DNA of 64,000 bases from Dermatemys mawii (Eukaryota; Chordata; Testudines; Dermatemydidae): contig ML677385.1 of NCBI GenBank assembly GCA_007922305.1, forward strand, positions 6,350,336 to 6,414,335. Reading direction: 5' to 3'. This document shows positions 11,969 to 22,861 of the stretch, piece by piece (within the stretch, counting starts at the first letter, position 1; every line of letters begins with the position of its first letter). Both the position numbers and the translations under genes were made by a program. A model generated the notes under the pieces. The model saw only the letters and a program-made list of their open reading frames with translations. It had not been told where the DNA came from and searched no databases.

Positions 11969-12745
11969 AGTTATTGATGATAGATGCAGAGGAGGTAGAA
12001 CACTGCAGATAGCTCATCTTCTGTAAAGGAAAACATAGTTCCAACTGTCTCGAGCTAACACCTTCTGGCCTTCAAATCTATTTACTGGGGTTTTCTCATG
12101 AGCTTTTATTTTTAATTCTATTTTTAATTCACAGCTTCTGAGTGCCCTTATTTCATTAGTGTCTATAACAGTTACATTGCCCATAATGTGCAAAATGTAA
12201 ATGAAACAATTTGCACAGGTTGATTTATTTTGAGAGTTAGCCTCTTTTCTTGATCTAAGTGTGAATTCCTCTAACTCTAATTTAAAAATAAAGGTGCAAA
12301 ACAAAATTACTGCCGTTTTGAATTGTAGCAAAGTCAATCTGGAACCATGGCAAATGCTGCCAGGGAAGTTTCTCTCTGATCCCAGCAGTCATGGTTTCCA
12401 AACCGGATGGCAATATTTGTGACATTCTGCATGTGTATTGATGGCCTTCAAATACATTAAGGTACATTTCTGCAGCAGGCCTACCATGCTGATATTTGCA
12501 GTGAATTCAGAAACAAAAAATACTTTAAAAAAAGAATTACACTGAAAGTGTGTTTTGATGGAATTCAGCTAGGAACTACAACCACAATCAATATGCTCCA
12601 TTTTGTAAACAATATTCCACCTTTAAAAAATCCTGTTGTCTAGACATGAACAGCTAAAGGATCCAGCCTGTTTCCCACTGCCAATCTTTTATCACTCACT
12701 CACTCACTCTCAGTCTACCTTTTGCACCACTTTAATATAATTTGG
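11969..12745. other. Non-coding; 12010-12470 could be a conserved element
   Basis: 12010-12470 is AT-rich and complex, with words like CCCATAATGTGCAAAATGTAAA and GATGGCAATATTTGTGACATT. This resembles vertebrate conserved non-coding DNA rather than any repeat seen elsewhere here. A CACT microrun lies at 12691-12710. The open frame at 12014-12337 (minus) looks like chance. Confidence 0.25.
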
Positions 12746-12985
12746 GGGTATGTCTACATTTGAGCTGGGAGGTGTGCTTCCCAGCTCTCATAGATGTACC
12801 CAAGCCAGCTCTACTGGAGCTAGAGTGCTAAAAATAGCAGTGTAGTTAAGGTAGCATGGGCAGCGGCTGGGGCTAGCTGTCTAAGTGCCTACCTGCTGCC
12901 CATGCTATGCCAGCTACACTGCTATTTTCAGCACGCTAGCTCCAACAGAGCTACAGCAGGTATGTCTCTGTGAACTGGAAATCAC
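12746..12985. mobile_element. Fold-back element, GGGTATGTCTACA family
   Basis: It begins GGGGGTATGTCTACATTTG. Two arms of about 58 bases, 12808-12865 and 12895-12952, are inverted and imperfectly complementary: AATAGCAGTGTAG against CTACACTGCTATT, and GCATGGGCAGC against GCTGCCCATGC. It is non-coding. Relatives are at 28568-28811, 32552-33072 and 53180-54985. The right end is not clear. Confidence 0.6.
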
Positions 12986-13489
12986 AAAGCTTCATTAGCA
13001 TTCACTCTCCTTCCACCCCCACACATCTAGGACAAGCTGTTCTAGAGTTAAATATCAGCCAGAAATAAAGTTGGTGAGGTAATTTTTTAAAACACTGTAA
13101 CTTTAAAACTTCTTTCTTTGGTTTTTACCAAACTTCCCAGTAAAATTCTACTCTGGAATGAAATATGGCAAGTGAAATTTCAAGGAGACCTATTTCTTTC
13201 TGAAGTGGGGGCAGGGAATTAAAATTCAGACTTATGATGGGAAGCTAGCTTCAGCCTCAATTATAGAATGGCTACCACCATTCCATAAATAAAACTAGAC
13301 ATACACCAGGCTCAGTGTCTAAAGTTTTGAATTAATCATGGGTGTTCTAGAAATACCCAACTTGCTCAGGGAAGCTCAGTTACTGCTAAGCTCCTTCTCT
13401 CCATCCCAACACCAACACACACTTACACACACACACACACACAACACACACCGCTTTTTTTTTTTATATATATAACTACACTAATTAGC
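12986..13489. repeat. Non-coding with (CA)n and poly-T/(TA) microsatellites
   Basis: A CACACA run spans about 13426-13450, followed by T10 and a TATATATATA run at 13456-13473. The rest of the interval has no recognised feature. Confidence 0.6.
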
Positions 13490-13770
13490 AGCAGGCAGTG
13501 AATATGAAAAGTTTTTATCTTTCCGCCCTCAGTTTGCTATCATGCTGTGTTATGACAGATGGAATGTTAATTAACATGGCCTGGCAGGTAATATTTAATA
13601 CAACACAGAGTATCACAGAACTATTCGACTTACTCAGGGAAGATCATCTACTAATCATCTGCCTAAAACCCACTTTTGTGCATTTCCATACTTACCAGTG
13701 TCTGCAGCTCTCTTTTAACAGAGATAATCCAGAAGTGGACTTTTTGGCTTTGTCTATGCTACCATTTTTC
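13490..13770. other. Possible conserved non-coding element
   Basis: This AT-rich, non-repetitive stretch contains ACTAATTAGCAGCAGG, TGTTATGACAGATGGAATG and TTAATTAACATGGC, which look like homeodomain, MEIS/TGIF and paired-type sites. A 91-codon frame at 13498-13773 has no recognisable domain. The call rests on texture only and needs cross-species comparison. Confidence 0.25.
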
Positions 13771-14140
13771 TGATAATGTCCCTTTAATTACAGTTTCACT
13801 GGTGGTAGCATTAGTGTAAACAGGCCACCAATGTTTAACCACTATACATGATCTGAGCAGTTAGACGACACAGTGTTTAAACTGATGGTCTATCTATACT
13901 ACCTATCTATCTATCTATTTTGGGGTTTTATATTGGACTCATCACCACAGTATTTGAGTTCTTTACATATAAAATGGATAGCAATAGTTAAATGCTTAGT
14001 GGACTTCATGGAGTCTTTGGAACTTCTCTCTTTTTGGGGTTAAAAAACCAAACTCTGCCTGGTTTCTATTTATGTATTTTTTTTGTGGGTTAGTTACCGT
14101 ATTTGTATCAAGGGTCATTTTTTTTTTTTTTTTTTTTGGT
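13771..14140. repeat. Non-coding with (CTAT)n and a 20-base T run
   Basis: A CTAT microsatellite occupies about 13895-13918, and an uninterrupted T run occupies 14118-14137. Nothing else is recognised. Confidence 0.6.
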
Positions 14141-15010
14141 AGGACAGTGTCTGGGGAAAAGGGCCTGTCAATGTAGCAAGTGTCATACTTGCAATGGTGA
14201 AAAGGCTTTTTTAGTGGAAGGTTTTGCAGCATTTTCTAAAGATGGTCAGACTCTGGATTTGCCTAATCCCTTGTGGAAGTTTGTTTAATAGCCAGATCCC
14301 CTCAACAGAAAATGCTTTGTTCCCAGTTCTCACATGCTGTGTCCTGGGCTTTGTGATCTTGGCCTAGAGGAACACAACTATCTCAGAGGTTTGTTGCTTG
14401 AAATTCCATTTTTAATGTAGCTGGGGTGTGAGCTATTAATAGCTTTTGAAGATTGGGACCAAGGCCTTTAACTAGCATCAGAAGCTGACGGGGAACCAAT
14501 GGAGGGATTTGAGCACAGGCCTGACCAGCTCACAATGGGTCTACGTCAGGGGTAGGCAATCTATGGCATGGGTGCTGAAGGCGGCACGCGAGCTGATTTT
14601 CAGTGGCACTCATACTGCACGGGTTCTGGCCACTAGTCTGGGGGCTCTGCATTTAAATTTTAAATGAAGCTTCTTAAACATTTTAAAAACCTTATTTTAC
14701 TTTATATACAACAATAGTTTAGTTCTATATTATAGACTTAAAGAAAGAAACCTTCTAAGATCTTCTAAAAACATTAACATGTGTTACTGGCACACGAAAC
14801 CACAAATTAGAGTGAATAAATGAAGACTCGGCACACCCCTTCTGAAAGGTTGCTGATCCCTGGCCTAAGCCATGGAGGAGGTGGCAGCTGCATTCCGTAT
14901 CAGCTGGAGCCAGTGCACTGTCTTCACATTCAGCTTCAGATGCAGCGAATTACAGTAATCCAGCCACTGATGCTTCCAATTTGCTACCACCAGTGGAGCA
15001 GAAGCAATGG
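14141..15010. repeat. Older interspersed repeat of unresolved family, split by a hAT
   Basis: Sequence on both sides of the hAT at 14547-14862 reads as one older repeat. The left part includes GTGGAAGTTTGTTTAATAGCC and GGACCAAGGCC..GAACCAATGGAGGGA. The right part includes GCATTCCGTATCAGCTGGAG and GCGAATTACAGTAATCCAGCC. I recognise the TTACAGTAATCCA style as common in reptile repeats but cannot place it. It has no coding capacity. Confidence 0.4.
14539..14870. mobile_element. hAT non-autonomous element B (316 bp), decayed duplication
   Basis: The element spans 14547-14862. It starts CAGGGGTAGGCAATCTATGG and ends GGTTGCTGATCCCTG, which is inverted. Flanks GTCTACGT and GCCTAAGC match at 5 of 8 positions, consistent with an old 8-bp duplication. 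It aligns along its whole length with the better-preserved copy at 20121-20440, sharing GTGGCACTCATACT and the GGCACACCCCTTCTGAAAG end block. Non-coding. Confidence 0.8.
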
Positions 15011-15734
15011 TAATACAATGTGGGAAAATGTGAGGAAAGAAGATTTAAGAAAAATACCAGACACACTATATGACATCTAACCAACCAAGCAAAGATACTT
15101 GCATTCTGATACAAGTAAAACCAGATGCCATGTTTATTCAAGTTACCAGGATAATGCACTGTTTTTAAGCGTCTAAGTGAAAGTACTATGTTTTGCTCTT
15201 GGCAGGCTTCATTAACTTCTCTTAGAGCTTCCGAAAAAATGTGCAACGGTTACTTTCTACTTATCATATCATCTCTCTAGGATACTGCTAACATGCAATG
15301 TATATCTTATCCAAGGAAAACTGGAAAGCACATTGAAAGAGAGACATTGTACTAGTATAATTTAGACCAAAATTTAAGTTTTGTAAAAATAACCTTTTGT
15401 AAAAGCTAAGATCAAGACAAACATTTACACAATTGAAAAAACAAAAATATCCAGTGTAAGTTTTTTACAAATAAATACTCTTTTTTGTAACATTATAGCT
15501 CTGCTACTGCATAAGAACTTGCATGTGAAACTCATTAAAAATTAACCATGAGCAAAAGTAAAACTGACTAGTCTATTTTAATTGTTCAATCCAAGAGAAA
15601 TGCAGAAACTAGACAAATAGCGTGAGTGGTAATTGTAAGCTTTGAAATTATTTCTGTATTCACAGGTAGACAGTTGTGAACACAAGTCAAGAACAGTTTT
15701 TTTAAAAAAATCATGTTCAGAATTTTCAAACTTG
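15011..15734. other. Non-coding, no feature recognised
   Basis: AT-rich DNA with no gene or delimitable repeat. The minus-strand frame at 14950-15246 crosses the repeat edge and looks like chance. Confidence 0.45.
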
Positions 15735-15945
15735 ATTCCCTAAAGTTAGGTGCATAAAGCCATATTTAGGCACCACCGATTTTTGGAGATACTGAGTACT
15801 TGCAGCTCCCATTGACTGCAGGGGAATGGCACAGACTTCTATGGGAACCGCAGATAGGTAGCACCTCTGAAAATCAGGCTACTTTTATTTTGGTGCCTAC
15901 CTTTAAGCACCAATTTTAGGAGCCCACTTTGAAAATTTGTGCCAT
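15735..15945. repeat. Hairpin repeat with TTAGGTGC outer arms
   Basis: Outer arms AGTTAGGTGCATAAAG and CCTTTAAGCACCAATTTTAG are roughly inverted. Inside, ACTTGCAGCTCCCATTGACT and a diverged partner (TTCTATGGGAACCGCAGATAG) form a second palindrome, followed by GCACCTCTGAAAATCAGGC. A related hairpin fragment is at 44370-44430. Non-coding. Confidence 0.5.
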
Positions 15946-17229
15946 GATTTTTAAATGGAGTGTCCCTTTAAAATAAAGCTTTTCATTTATAAAGAGATAT
16001 ACTGAGATAATAAAGAAGCCTTACAAAGGCTCCGTCTTCCCATAACTGAACTATCAGAATGTGTGCTAGCTTTGAGATACTACCTAATTTAGCAGAGTAG
16101 TAACTAGACATTGTCTCTAAAGAGATCTGGGCCAATGATTTTTAATAATTTTAATAAACATGAGTAGTATGATACATACAAACCTTCTTGAACTGTAGGA
16201 ATGAAAAAAGCTACTTTATCTGTAAAATCCTATATACTTTTACTGGCATGAGCAGGCTTTCTGACCACAGCTATCTAAAAGACAGAGTGGTCTTTGGGTA
16301 CTATTTAGTTCCAAAGGGGCTATAAAAGGCAGATGGTCTCATTAGAAACAATTTATGCATATATATTTCTAGGAGTTGAATGCTGCCAGAAAAGGTTTAG
16401 CTCTTTCACCATAGAGGAAGAAAATATCACCACTTGCAAATGTTTCCAGTTTGCAAAATAATGACCTATCCAAAGTAGCTAAGCAACTAATTACTCAAAT
16501 ACTAGAAGGTTATATGCCAATATTATCACATTGTTGGTCTCCTGGGCAAACAACTTCACATTCCTCAAACTGCCATATAGTGTCATTAGATTTTGCGGGA
16601 AAGGCCTTTCTTAATAGTGCAGCAGCAGCCCCAATGCCCCTGTGCTTATGCCATCATTTCAACTATTATTTCCAATCTCCAAGTCAAATCACTTATTAAT
16701 TAGAGAGGCAACTCTAGCAAACTCAATTACCCGCAGGCAGTTTCTTCCCAGATGTGAAGCCCCTCTTGGAAGCAGGCCATGTGTTCCCAGCTGCAGGGAA
16801 GTGTTTTAAACTTTTGTCTCTCTCACTTCCCAACTGACATCTATGGCCCCCAGAATCCACATGCCCAACCCCAGAAATATCTTTCCCAGCCCTGCCTCCC
16901 ACTTCTCCTCCCTGCATTCCTTTTTCTGTTGCCAAACCTTGGCAAAGAGGATATATTGACTTCTTATTTAAAAATAAAATATATAAATTAGATGGTTTTT
17001 TTTCTTCAAATGGGAGAGAGAGAAACACCCTATGTACTAAAGAGGGAGTGTACAGTATGCATGTACCTATATAAGGTATAGGGTATGGATGTGCTGGGGT
17101 TTATAGGAACACATATATAATTTTTCCTTCAATGGTCAGTAAAAGGGAACTTTCAACATCAAAGCACACACCTCTACTAGGTGAGTTGAAGAAGTAATGC
17201 CATTAGTTGAGAACGGGATGGGGCTGTGC
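15946..17229. other. Non-coding, no feature recognised
   Basis: No gene or repeat boundary can be read. A CT-rich tract lies at 16860-16940 and scattered AT-rich blocks elsewhere. Frames at 16451-16699 and 16723-17028 have no domains. Confidence 0.45.
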
Positions 17230-17420
17230 TCTGTGCCGAATTAGCAGCTAGAGGGGATATAATGCAGTTGCATGTATGAAGCATGCATATGTTCTTTGCA
17301 GGGGTGCACATATATGGGATGTAAAAGGAGCATGTGGAAAGGTGTGTATGGAGATTGTATGGGGTGCATATATGGTGCCTGTGTTGTGTGTGGCAGGATT
17401 TGGGTTACATATGCAAGCAC
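17230..17420. repeat. GT-rich degenerate minisatellite, left part
   Basis: Imperfect repetitions of words like GGTGCATATATGG, GCATGTATGAAGCATGCA and TGTGTATGGAGATTGTATGG run through this interval. The same texture resumes at 18840-18930, so the LTR at 17421-18829 appears to have landed inside the tract. Similar blocks occur at 22430-22850 and 27246-27480. Confidence 0.55.
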
Positions 17421-18829
17421 TGTCAGGATGAGCTCTATCCTGACATCTGGTGGTGAAATGTGGGAATTGCAGTGAGTTGTGGAAAAGAACTTTGGGGCTG
17501 ATCTTATTTGCATAGGCACACCCATTGCGCCTACTCTGAGCTCACAGCAGCCCAAATGGTCACTTCGGCTGCTGTGGGTCCCCCAGTTTCTCTGTTATTA
17601 GGGCAAAAAATGACAAAGTGTTGTTACCCTGATTATGTGAATCGAGGACTGTGGACATGTACTTGTTATGTACTTCTTTGTTATGATGGAGGGACTCACC
17701 ATCATCTAGGTAGCACTCACTGGGCAAGGGGCAGGTGTTCAAAACTCACTGAGTTGAACAGAGGTTATGGGTAGATTTTTATATTTTTTGGTAAGGGCCT
17801 TGTCTAAGGATCCTACAAACCTATTGTACCTTGCTTCTCTCTACTGTGTAATGTCAGAGCTAGTTTTTGATTCCATTAGAAGTCTAGATTCAGCTTGCTA
17901 AGCTGAATTCACTTTGGGTCTGTTGGTGCACCTGTATTAAGGCCCCCCTACTAAAAGCTGAAATCACTTAAGAGCTGAAACCACTAAACACTGTGTTAAG
18001 TAGGGGGGCTTAAAGGCATGTTGGTGGCACCAAGCAGTTTGTGTGGCTAGCAGGGTGGAGCAATGGACTCAGCCGAGCAGTTCCTGGGCGCAATTTGTGA
18101 CGGGCGCAATTTGTGACTGGCGCTGCAGAGCAGTTCGAGTGTCAGCTAGCAGGATGGCTAGTGGAGCAGTTTGTGCTGCTGGCGGAGTGGCTGGCGCAGC
18201 AGAGCAGTTCAAGTGTCGGCTGGCAGAGCAGCTATCGGATTGACTGGCAGAGCAGAACACTTCGTGGGACGGACGGCGGAGCAGAGCGGCTTATGGTGAG
18301 GGCTGCAGCGGAACCCCACGGAGAGGTGGCGCAGTCGGCCCCGGACCACGTAAGTTGCCTCTTGCCCTACCCTCCACTTCCACCCAGGCTGTGAGGTAAG
18401 ACTCTGGAGGTTGACTTTTGAACTCTGCACTGACCAGGAACAGAGACTCTTGGGCTGTTGGACTTTTGGGACTATTGGGTGATTTTTGGGGTCGTGGGAC
18501 TCAAGAGCCAAAGGGAAGGACACAGCCTATTTGCTGGAAGGGGGGCTTCTGGTTCATGGTTTGTTTTTATTAATCCTGTTTGTGGTGTTTCCCCAATATA
18601 ATGCCACATTGTTCCTCTCTGTTATTAAAAGGCTTTTGGTACACTCAGACTCTGTGCTTGCGAGAGGGGAAGTATTGTCTCTTACAGACGCCCAGAGGGG
18701 TGGTATATGGTTGTCTCAGGTCACTGGGTGGGGGCTCGAGCTGGTTTTGTATTGTGCTATTGGAATGGAACCCCTGGATACTGAACCCGGCCCTTGTTGC
18801 TGCCAACACTGATGGGCAGAAGGGTTACA
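17421..18829 (+). mobile_element. Probable LTR inserted in the GT-rich tract
   Basis: The segment begins TGTCAGGATGAGCTCTATCC and ends AGAAGGGTTACA, giving TG..CA ends. TATTAAAAGGC near 18622, followed by a GT-rich stretch, resembles an LTR polyadenylation/U5 region. A locally duplicated CAGAGCAGTTC..AGTGTC motif occurs several times at 18050-18260. It has no gag or pol coding region and no clear target duplication, so a solo LTR of unknown family is the best reading. The many short open frames have no domains. Confidence 0.45.
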
Positions 18830-18934
18830 CATACATAACAGTGCTTTCTGTTAAATATTGGGTGTGTGCATGTGGTGCATATAGGATGCACTGGCATGCA
18901 TGTGGGTGCACATGGAATATGCGGGGAAGGGTTG
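18830..18934. repeat. GT-rich minisatellite, right part
   Basis: GTGTGTGCATGTGGTGCATA and GCATGTGGGTGCACATGG continue the texture of 17230-17420 on the far side of the probable LTR. Confidence 0.5.
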
Positions 18935-19168
18935 TAGTGAGGCGGTGTGGTTCCCTGTCACCCCAGAGAGAGACGAGCCCTTCCGGACACCAGAGTGGGT
19001 GGAGCTAGAGAGCACTGAGCCCACCTGCCAGAGGGTCAGGAGTTGACCTGGAAGTATAAAGACGCAGCCTCAGAGCTCACTGGGGAAACAGCTGCCAGGG
19101 AGGCCAGATGCCTCTGGCCTACCCTGCGACTGGGAAACGCCAGCAGCCGCGGTACACCCAAGGACTGG

Positions 19169-19198
19169 CCTGCCCTGCCCTGCCCTGCCCTGCCCTGC
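19169..19198. repeat. (TGCCC)n microsatellite
   Basis: Six consecutive TGCCC-type units lie inside the LTR-like unit. Confidence 0.85.
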
Positions 19199-19519
19199 AC
19201 ATGCTACTCGGAGGAGTTGCCAAGCCTGCCCTGTGCCTGCTATCCGAAGGAGTCCATGGTGCTGGACCCCCATATGACACCACCCCGAGCCAGGTACCAC
19301 ATGAGGGGGAGTTAGGAAGTAGCCCGAAGGCAGCCGACCCTAGTCTGGCTGCAGCACTGCCAGAGCCTATGTCAGGGTGTTGTATCCAGGATTTCCACTG
19401 ACACAGCAGCCGGTCTTCTGCTGCTTCTAGGGCCCCGGGCTGGGACGCAGTGGACTGGCAGGGCCTGCGTCCCCCCTGCCACCCAACTTGTGGGCGGCAG
19501 TCTCCCCCTCTGCCAGGCC

Positions 19520-19800
19520 CTTCGGAGGCTTGGGCCTACTGTTTATATTGTTATTACTCAGCCCCAGCCTGAGCGCCTGACTCACCATTGCCCCGCCCTG
19601 ACCTAGGGCCTGGGCCTGCTTCTGTTTATATTGCTATTGCTCAGCCCCTACCTGAGGGCCTGAGCACCCAACTCATTGTTTCTCCGCCCTGACCAAGGGC
19701 CTGGGCTTATTGCTACTGTTAGTGCTGCCACTAGGCTTCAGGGCCTGAGCGCTTGACTCATTGTTGACCCACCCTGACCTGGGACCCGGGCGTACTGTGC
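19520..19800. repeat. Three imperfect tandem copies of about 85-90 bp
   Basis: Each copy has the order GGGCCT(G)GG..TA(C/T)TG, TTATATTG..ATT, CTCAGCCCC, 'GAG.GCCTGA', ACTCA..TTG and CGCCCTGACC. Copies start near 19535, 19605 and 19695, with the third the most diverged. They sit inside the LTR-like unit and are presumably part of it. Confidence 0.7.
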
Positions 19801-20112
19801 TTATTTTTTGCTTCCACAAGAGCTGCTGAAGAAGATTCCTGTGGCCAGACTAATTCCCCAAGACATTATTGGTGTCTAGTGAGGCAGGGTGGTTCCCCTC
19901 TGCTCTGGAGAGAGACGAGGCCCGGCTGACCTCTCTACAGGGATATGAAGAGTTTATATGAGATTTGTGGGAGGAGGGTAGCTCCTGTTTCATTCAAACA
20001 ACCTGATCATGTGATCATGTTCTCCGGATGGTAGTCCAGTCCAGAGACTTATCCGAGATAATGGGCGGATGGACTAATTACATAAAAGCAAAAATATCCT
20101 CATTCCATATAG

Positions 20113-20448
20113 CTATAGAGCAGGGGTAGGCAACCTATGGCACGGGTGCCAAAGGCAGCACGCGAACTGATTTTCAGTGGCACTCATACTACATGGGTCC
20201 TGGCCACTAGTCTAGGGGCTCTTCATTTTAATTTAATTTTAAATGAAGCTTCTTAAACACTTTAAAAACCTTATTTACTTTCAATACAACAATAGTTTAG
20301 TTCTATATTATAGACTTATAGAAAGAGACCTTCTAAGACCTTCTAAAAACGTTAACATGTATTACTGGCACACAAAACCACAAATTAGAGTGGATAAATG
20401 AAGACCCGGCACACCCCTTCTGAAAGATTGCTGATCCCTGCTATAGAG
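20113..20448. mobile_element. hAT non-autonomous element B (320 bp) with perfect 8-bp duplication
   Basis: The element is 20121-20440. It starts CAGGGGTAGGCAACCTATGG and ends GATTGCTGATCCCTG, which is inverted. Flanks are CTATAGAG on both sides (20113-20120 and 20441-20448), an exact 8-bp target duplication. It is the same subfamily as 14547-14862 and its better duplication suggests it is younger. AT-rich interior, no coding. Confidence 0.92.
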
Positions 20449-20584
20449 GAATTTGTGTTTGCATTAACACCTGTAAATTATTCTATAGCATCCGTAAAAT
20501 AGATTGTCCTTTTATTAGGTAGTTATTACTGTAGGCACCCATTGCTGTAATATGTAAGCACCACAATCAAATGTATTTATCCTT

Positions 20585-20755
20585 AAAATACCCCAGGAAA
20601 GTAGGGAAATAATGTTTATTGCTGTTTTACAGATGGGGAACTAACAGACTGACCCCAGGTCACACGCGAAGCCTGCAGCACTGCAGGGACATAAACTCAG
20701 GTCTCTGAAGTATGAGGCAGGCACACTAACCACCAAACCATCTCACTAGCATGCA
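20585..20755 (+). repeat. MIR-like SINE fragment
   Basis: It contains GTTTTACAGATGGGGAACT, CCCAGGTCACACGCGAAG, AACTCAGGTCTCTGAAG and ACTAACCACCAAACCATCTC, the familiar order of a MIR/CORE-SINE 3' half. It is diverged and truncated. Other MIR-like pieces in this window are at 28950-29040, 29250-29420, 44240-44340, 44990-45095, 51215-51310 and 59261-59420. Confidence 0.65.
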
Positions 20756-21063
20756 TGCTAATAATGCACTATCTGACTAACAACAATGTATTCCTGCTAG
20801 TCAAATTGGATTTCTCTCGGAGAAATGAACCACTGATCATGTGTTTACCTTACATTTGATCAGGAACAAATGTCAAACAAACAAAGATACTTGCCAACTT
20901 CATAGATAGACAAAGAAACAGCTTTTGACTCAGTTTGACCCTCAGGACTGACCCTTAAGTTACCACAATATGGCTTTGGTGGAAAAACATAAGACATTAT
21001 TAAAAATAAGCAGCTTGGTAAGAGAGATCAAAACATGGACATAACCTCAACCATGCTCTTTCC

Positions 21064-21094
<31 letters not shown>

Positions 21095-22429
21095 AATACT
21101 GACCTATCAACCCTTTGGGAACAATTTCCACATCCAGGACTCCTGCAAAACAATTCATAGATATATGCTCAGCATTTTATCTTTGAACTAGTTCATATGA
21201 TCACCTATGCAAGATGATCTCCAAATAACATGTGTGTTCTGGGGTGGAGGCCAGGGAGATGTGTGCTTGGGAGAGGCCCCACTGATCCCAGCCCTTTGGG
21301 AGATTAGAGGGATTTAGTCAGCTGAATAGCAATTGCCTCTAGAAAACCCTCTCCAGAAATTTCTCTGCCTCCTATGTCTATCCCTCACAGATCTGTCTCT
21401 TTATCAAAGCAGCCTTACTGGCTCAGGATGTAAGTCTGAGCTAGAGGCAGGGCCAGCTAAATCAGTTTCTCTAATTTATGTTGGGGTGGAGGGTTGTTGT
21501 GGTGAAAAGGGGGAGCTGTAATGGCCCCCTTGGAGCAGTCCAGAATTAGAGGGGTGCAAGGGTGGCCTGAAACCCACCAACCCCGGGGCTCTGCATTCTG
21601 TGCTGTACTTCCTGGTGCAGATCTCTAGGGTAGATGAAGCCTGAATGTTTATCTTCTCAGCCATAGCAGTGCATGCTTACTCTACCACAAAGCACCGGAG
21701 GATGAAAACTTAAATCCAGATGAAAGCATAATCCATCCTTATATCACTTCCTGGTCTCAACAACAATCTTCTGACCAATGCAGCAAGCAAATCCGCTCCA
21801 AGGTGAAAAATGGCCAAGACACTAGACATCTAAATGACCAAGAAACAAATACTAGGAAGACCAAATCAAGAAAAAACAACCTAGACTGCTACAGATCCCA
21901 CATTAGCAGACTATCCCATTGCAACGAGGTATGCAAAGGTACAATAAATTCTCACCAAATACAAAACCAGTGATCATAAACTAGAGATGGAAACTAGGGA
22001 AAAAACAAGGATGAGTAGTGACTACAGCCAGAGTCAAAGAAGAAACACCTTCTTCTCCACTGTCCAAATGACATTATCAGGAATGACAGAAGTCTTTTAA
22101 TTAAACAGCAATGAGGTAAAAATATCTAATCCTGTGTGGTGATGAGAAAAGATGGCATCAGGCTCCCAGTGTGTAGCAACCCATGTCTAGAAAGAGAATG
22201 GACAAATGGATACAAGGAATAAAACTCAAAGATTGTGAATCCTCATCCTGCTCAGATTGTTTCTATCTCTAATAGGTAGCCGAGGGAGCTGTCTCTCTTT
22301 TAGGTTTTGTTCACATACCTGAACTGCCTCTGTGATCCTGTCTTGGTTCTGATTCCCAGACAGAGACCTGTGGAGTCTTGTCTTTCACTCACACTTTGGC
22401 AGGCCTGGCATCACTTGCCTTGGCAGGCC
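20756..22429. other. Non-coding with a (TA)n microsatellite
   Basis: A TATATA run occupies about 21065-21089. The remainder has no gene and no repeat that I can delimit. Overlapping chance frames lie at 21333-21664. Confidence 0.45.
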
Positions 22430-22850
22430 TGGGATGGCAGGGATACAGTGTGTCTGCATGTACCAGGGTCAGAAAGTCTGTGTGCTGGGCAGTGGGGGAT
22501 GGGGAGTGCACGTGCAGAGTGCAATTTGGGGTTACTGTGGTTATCTGTGTGTGCAGGGTATGTGTGTATGAGGAAGTATAGTGTGTCTGTGTTTCAGGGG
22601 TACAGGATGTGAGGAATGCAGGGGTACAGGATGTGCATGTGGAGCGTTTATGGAGGTGCATGCACGGCATATATGAGTGTATCGGGGATATAGGGGGGTT
22701 GGGCTTGAGGTACAAGGTATGTGTGCAAGTGGTGTGGGGATACTGTGCAGGGGTATGAAGTGTGTGTGTGTGGGGGGGGAGTACAGAGTGTGGATATGGG
22801 CTGTGTTTAGTGGGTATGGGGTATGAGTCTGTCGAGGGTATGGGGGATTT
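22430..22850. repeat. GT-rich degenerate minisatellite
   Basis: Imperfect units such as GTGTGTGCAGGGTATGTGTG, CAGGGGTACAGGATGTG (twice, near 22598 and 22620) and GGGTATGGGGTATGAG are strongly strand-asymmetric in G over C. The block ends where the antisense CR1 begins. Confidence 0.6.
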
Positions 22851-22861
22851 TCAAGGGGAAC

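Larger units (their letters stand above)
18935..19930 (+). mobile_element. LTR-like unit with 942-bp-spaced direct repeat
   Basis: TAGTGAGGCGGTGTGGTTCC (18935) and TAGTGAGGCAGGGTGGTTCC (19877) begin similar blocks of about 50 bases that also share GAGAGAGACGAG, 942 bases apart. Within the unit lie a TATA-like AAGTATAAAGACG (about 19051) and GC-rich DNA. This fits the start of one LTR-like element and the truncated start of a second, or a larger tandem unit. The family is not identified and no coding is visible. Confidence 0.4.

Noticed and set aside
17421..18829. Full-length endogenous retrovirus
   Set aside because: No gag, pol or env coding and no second LTR are visible, so only a solo LTR-like segment is supported.
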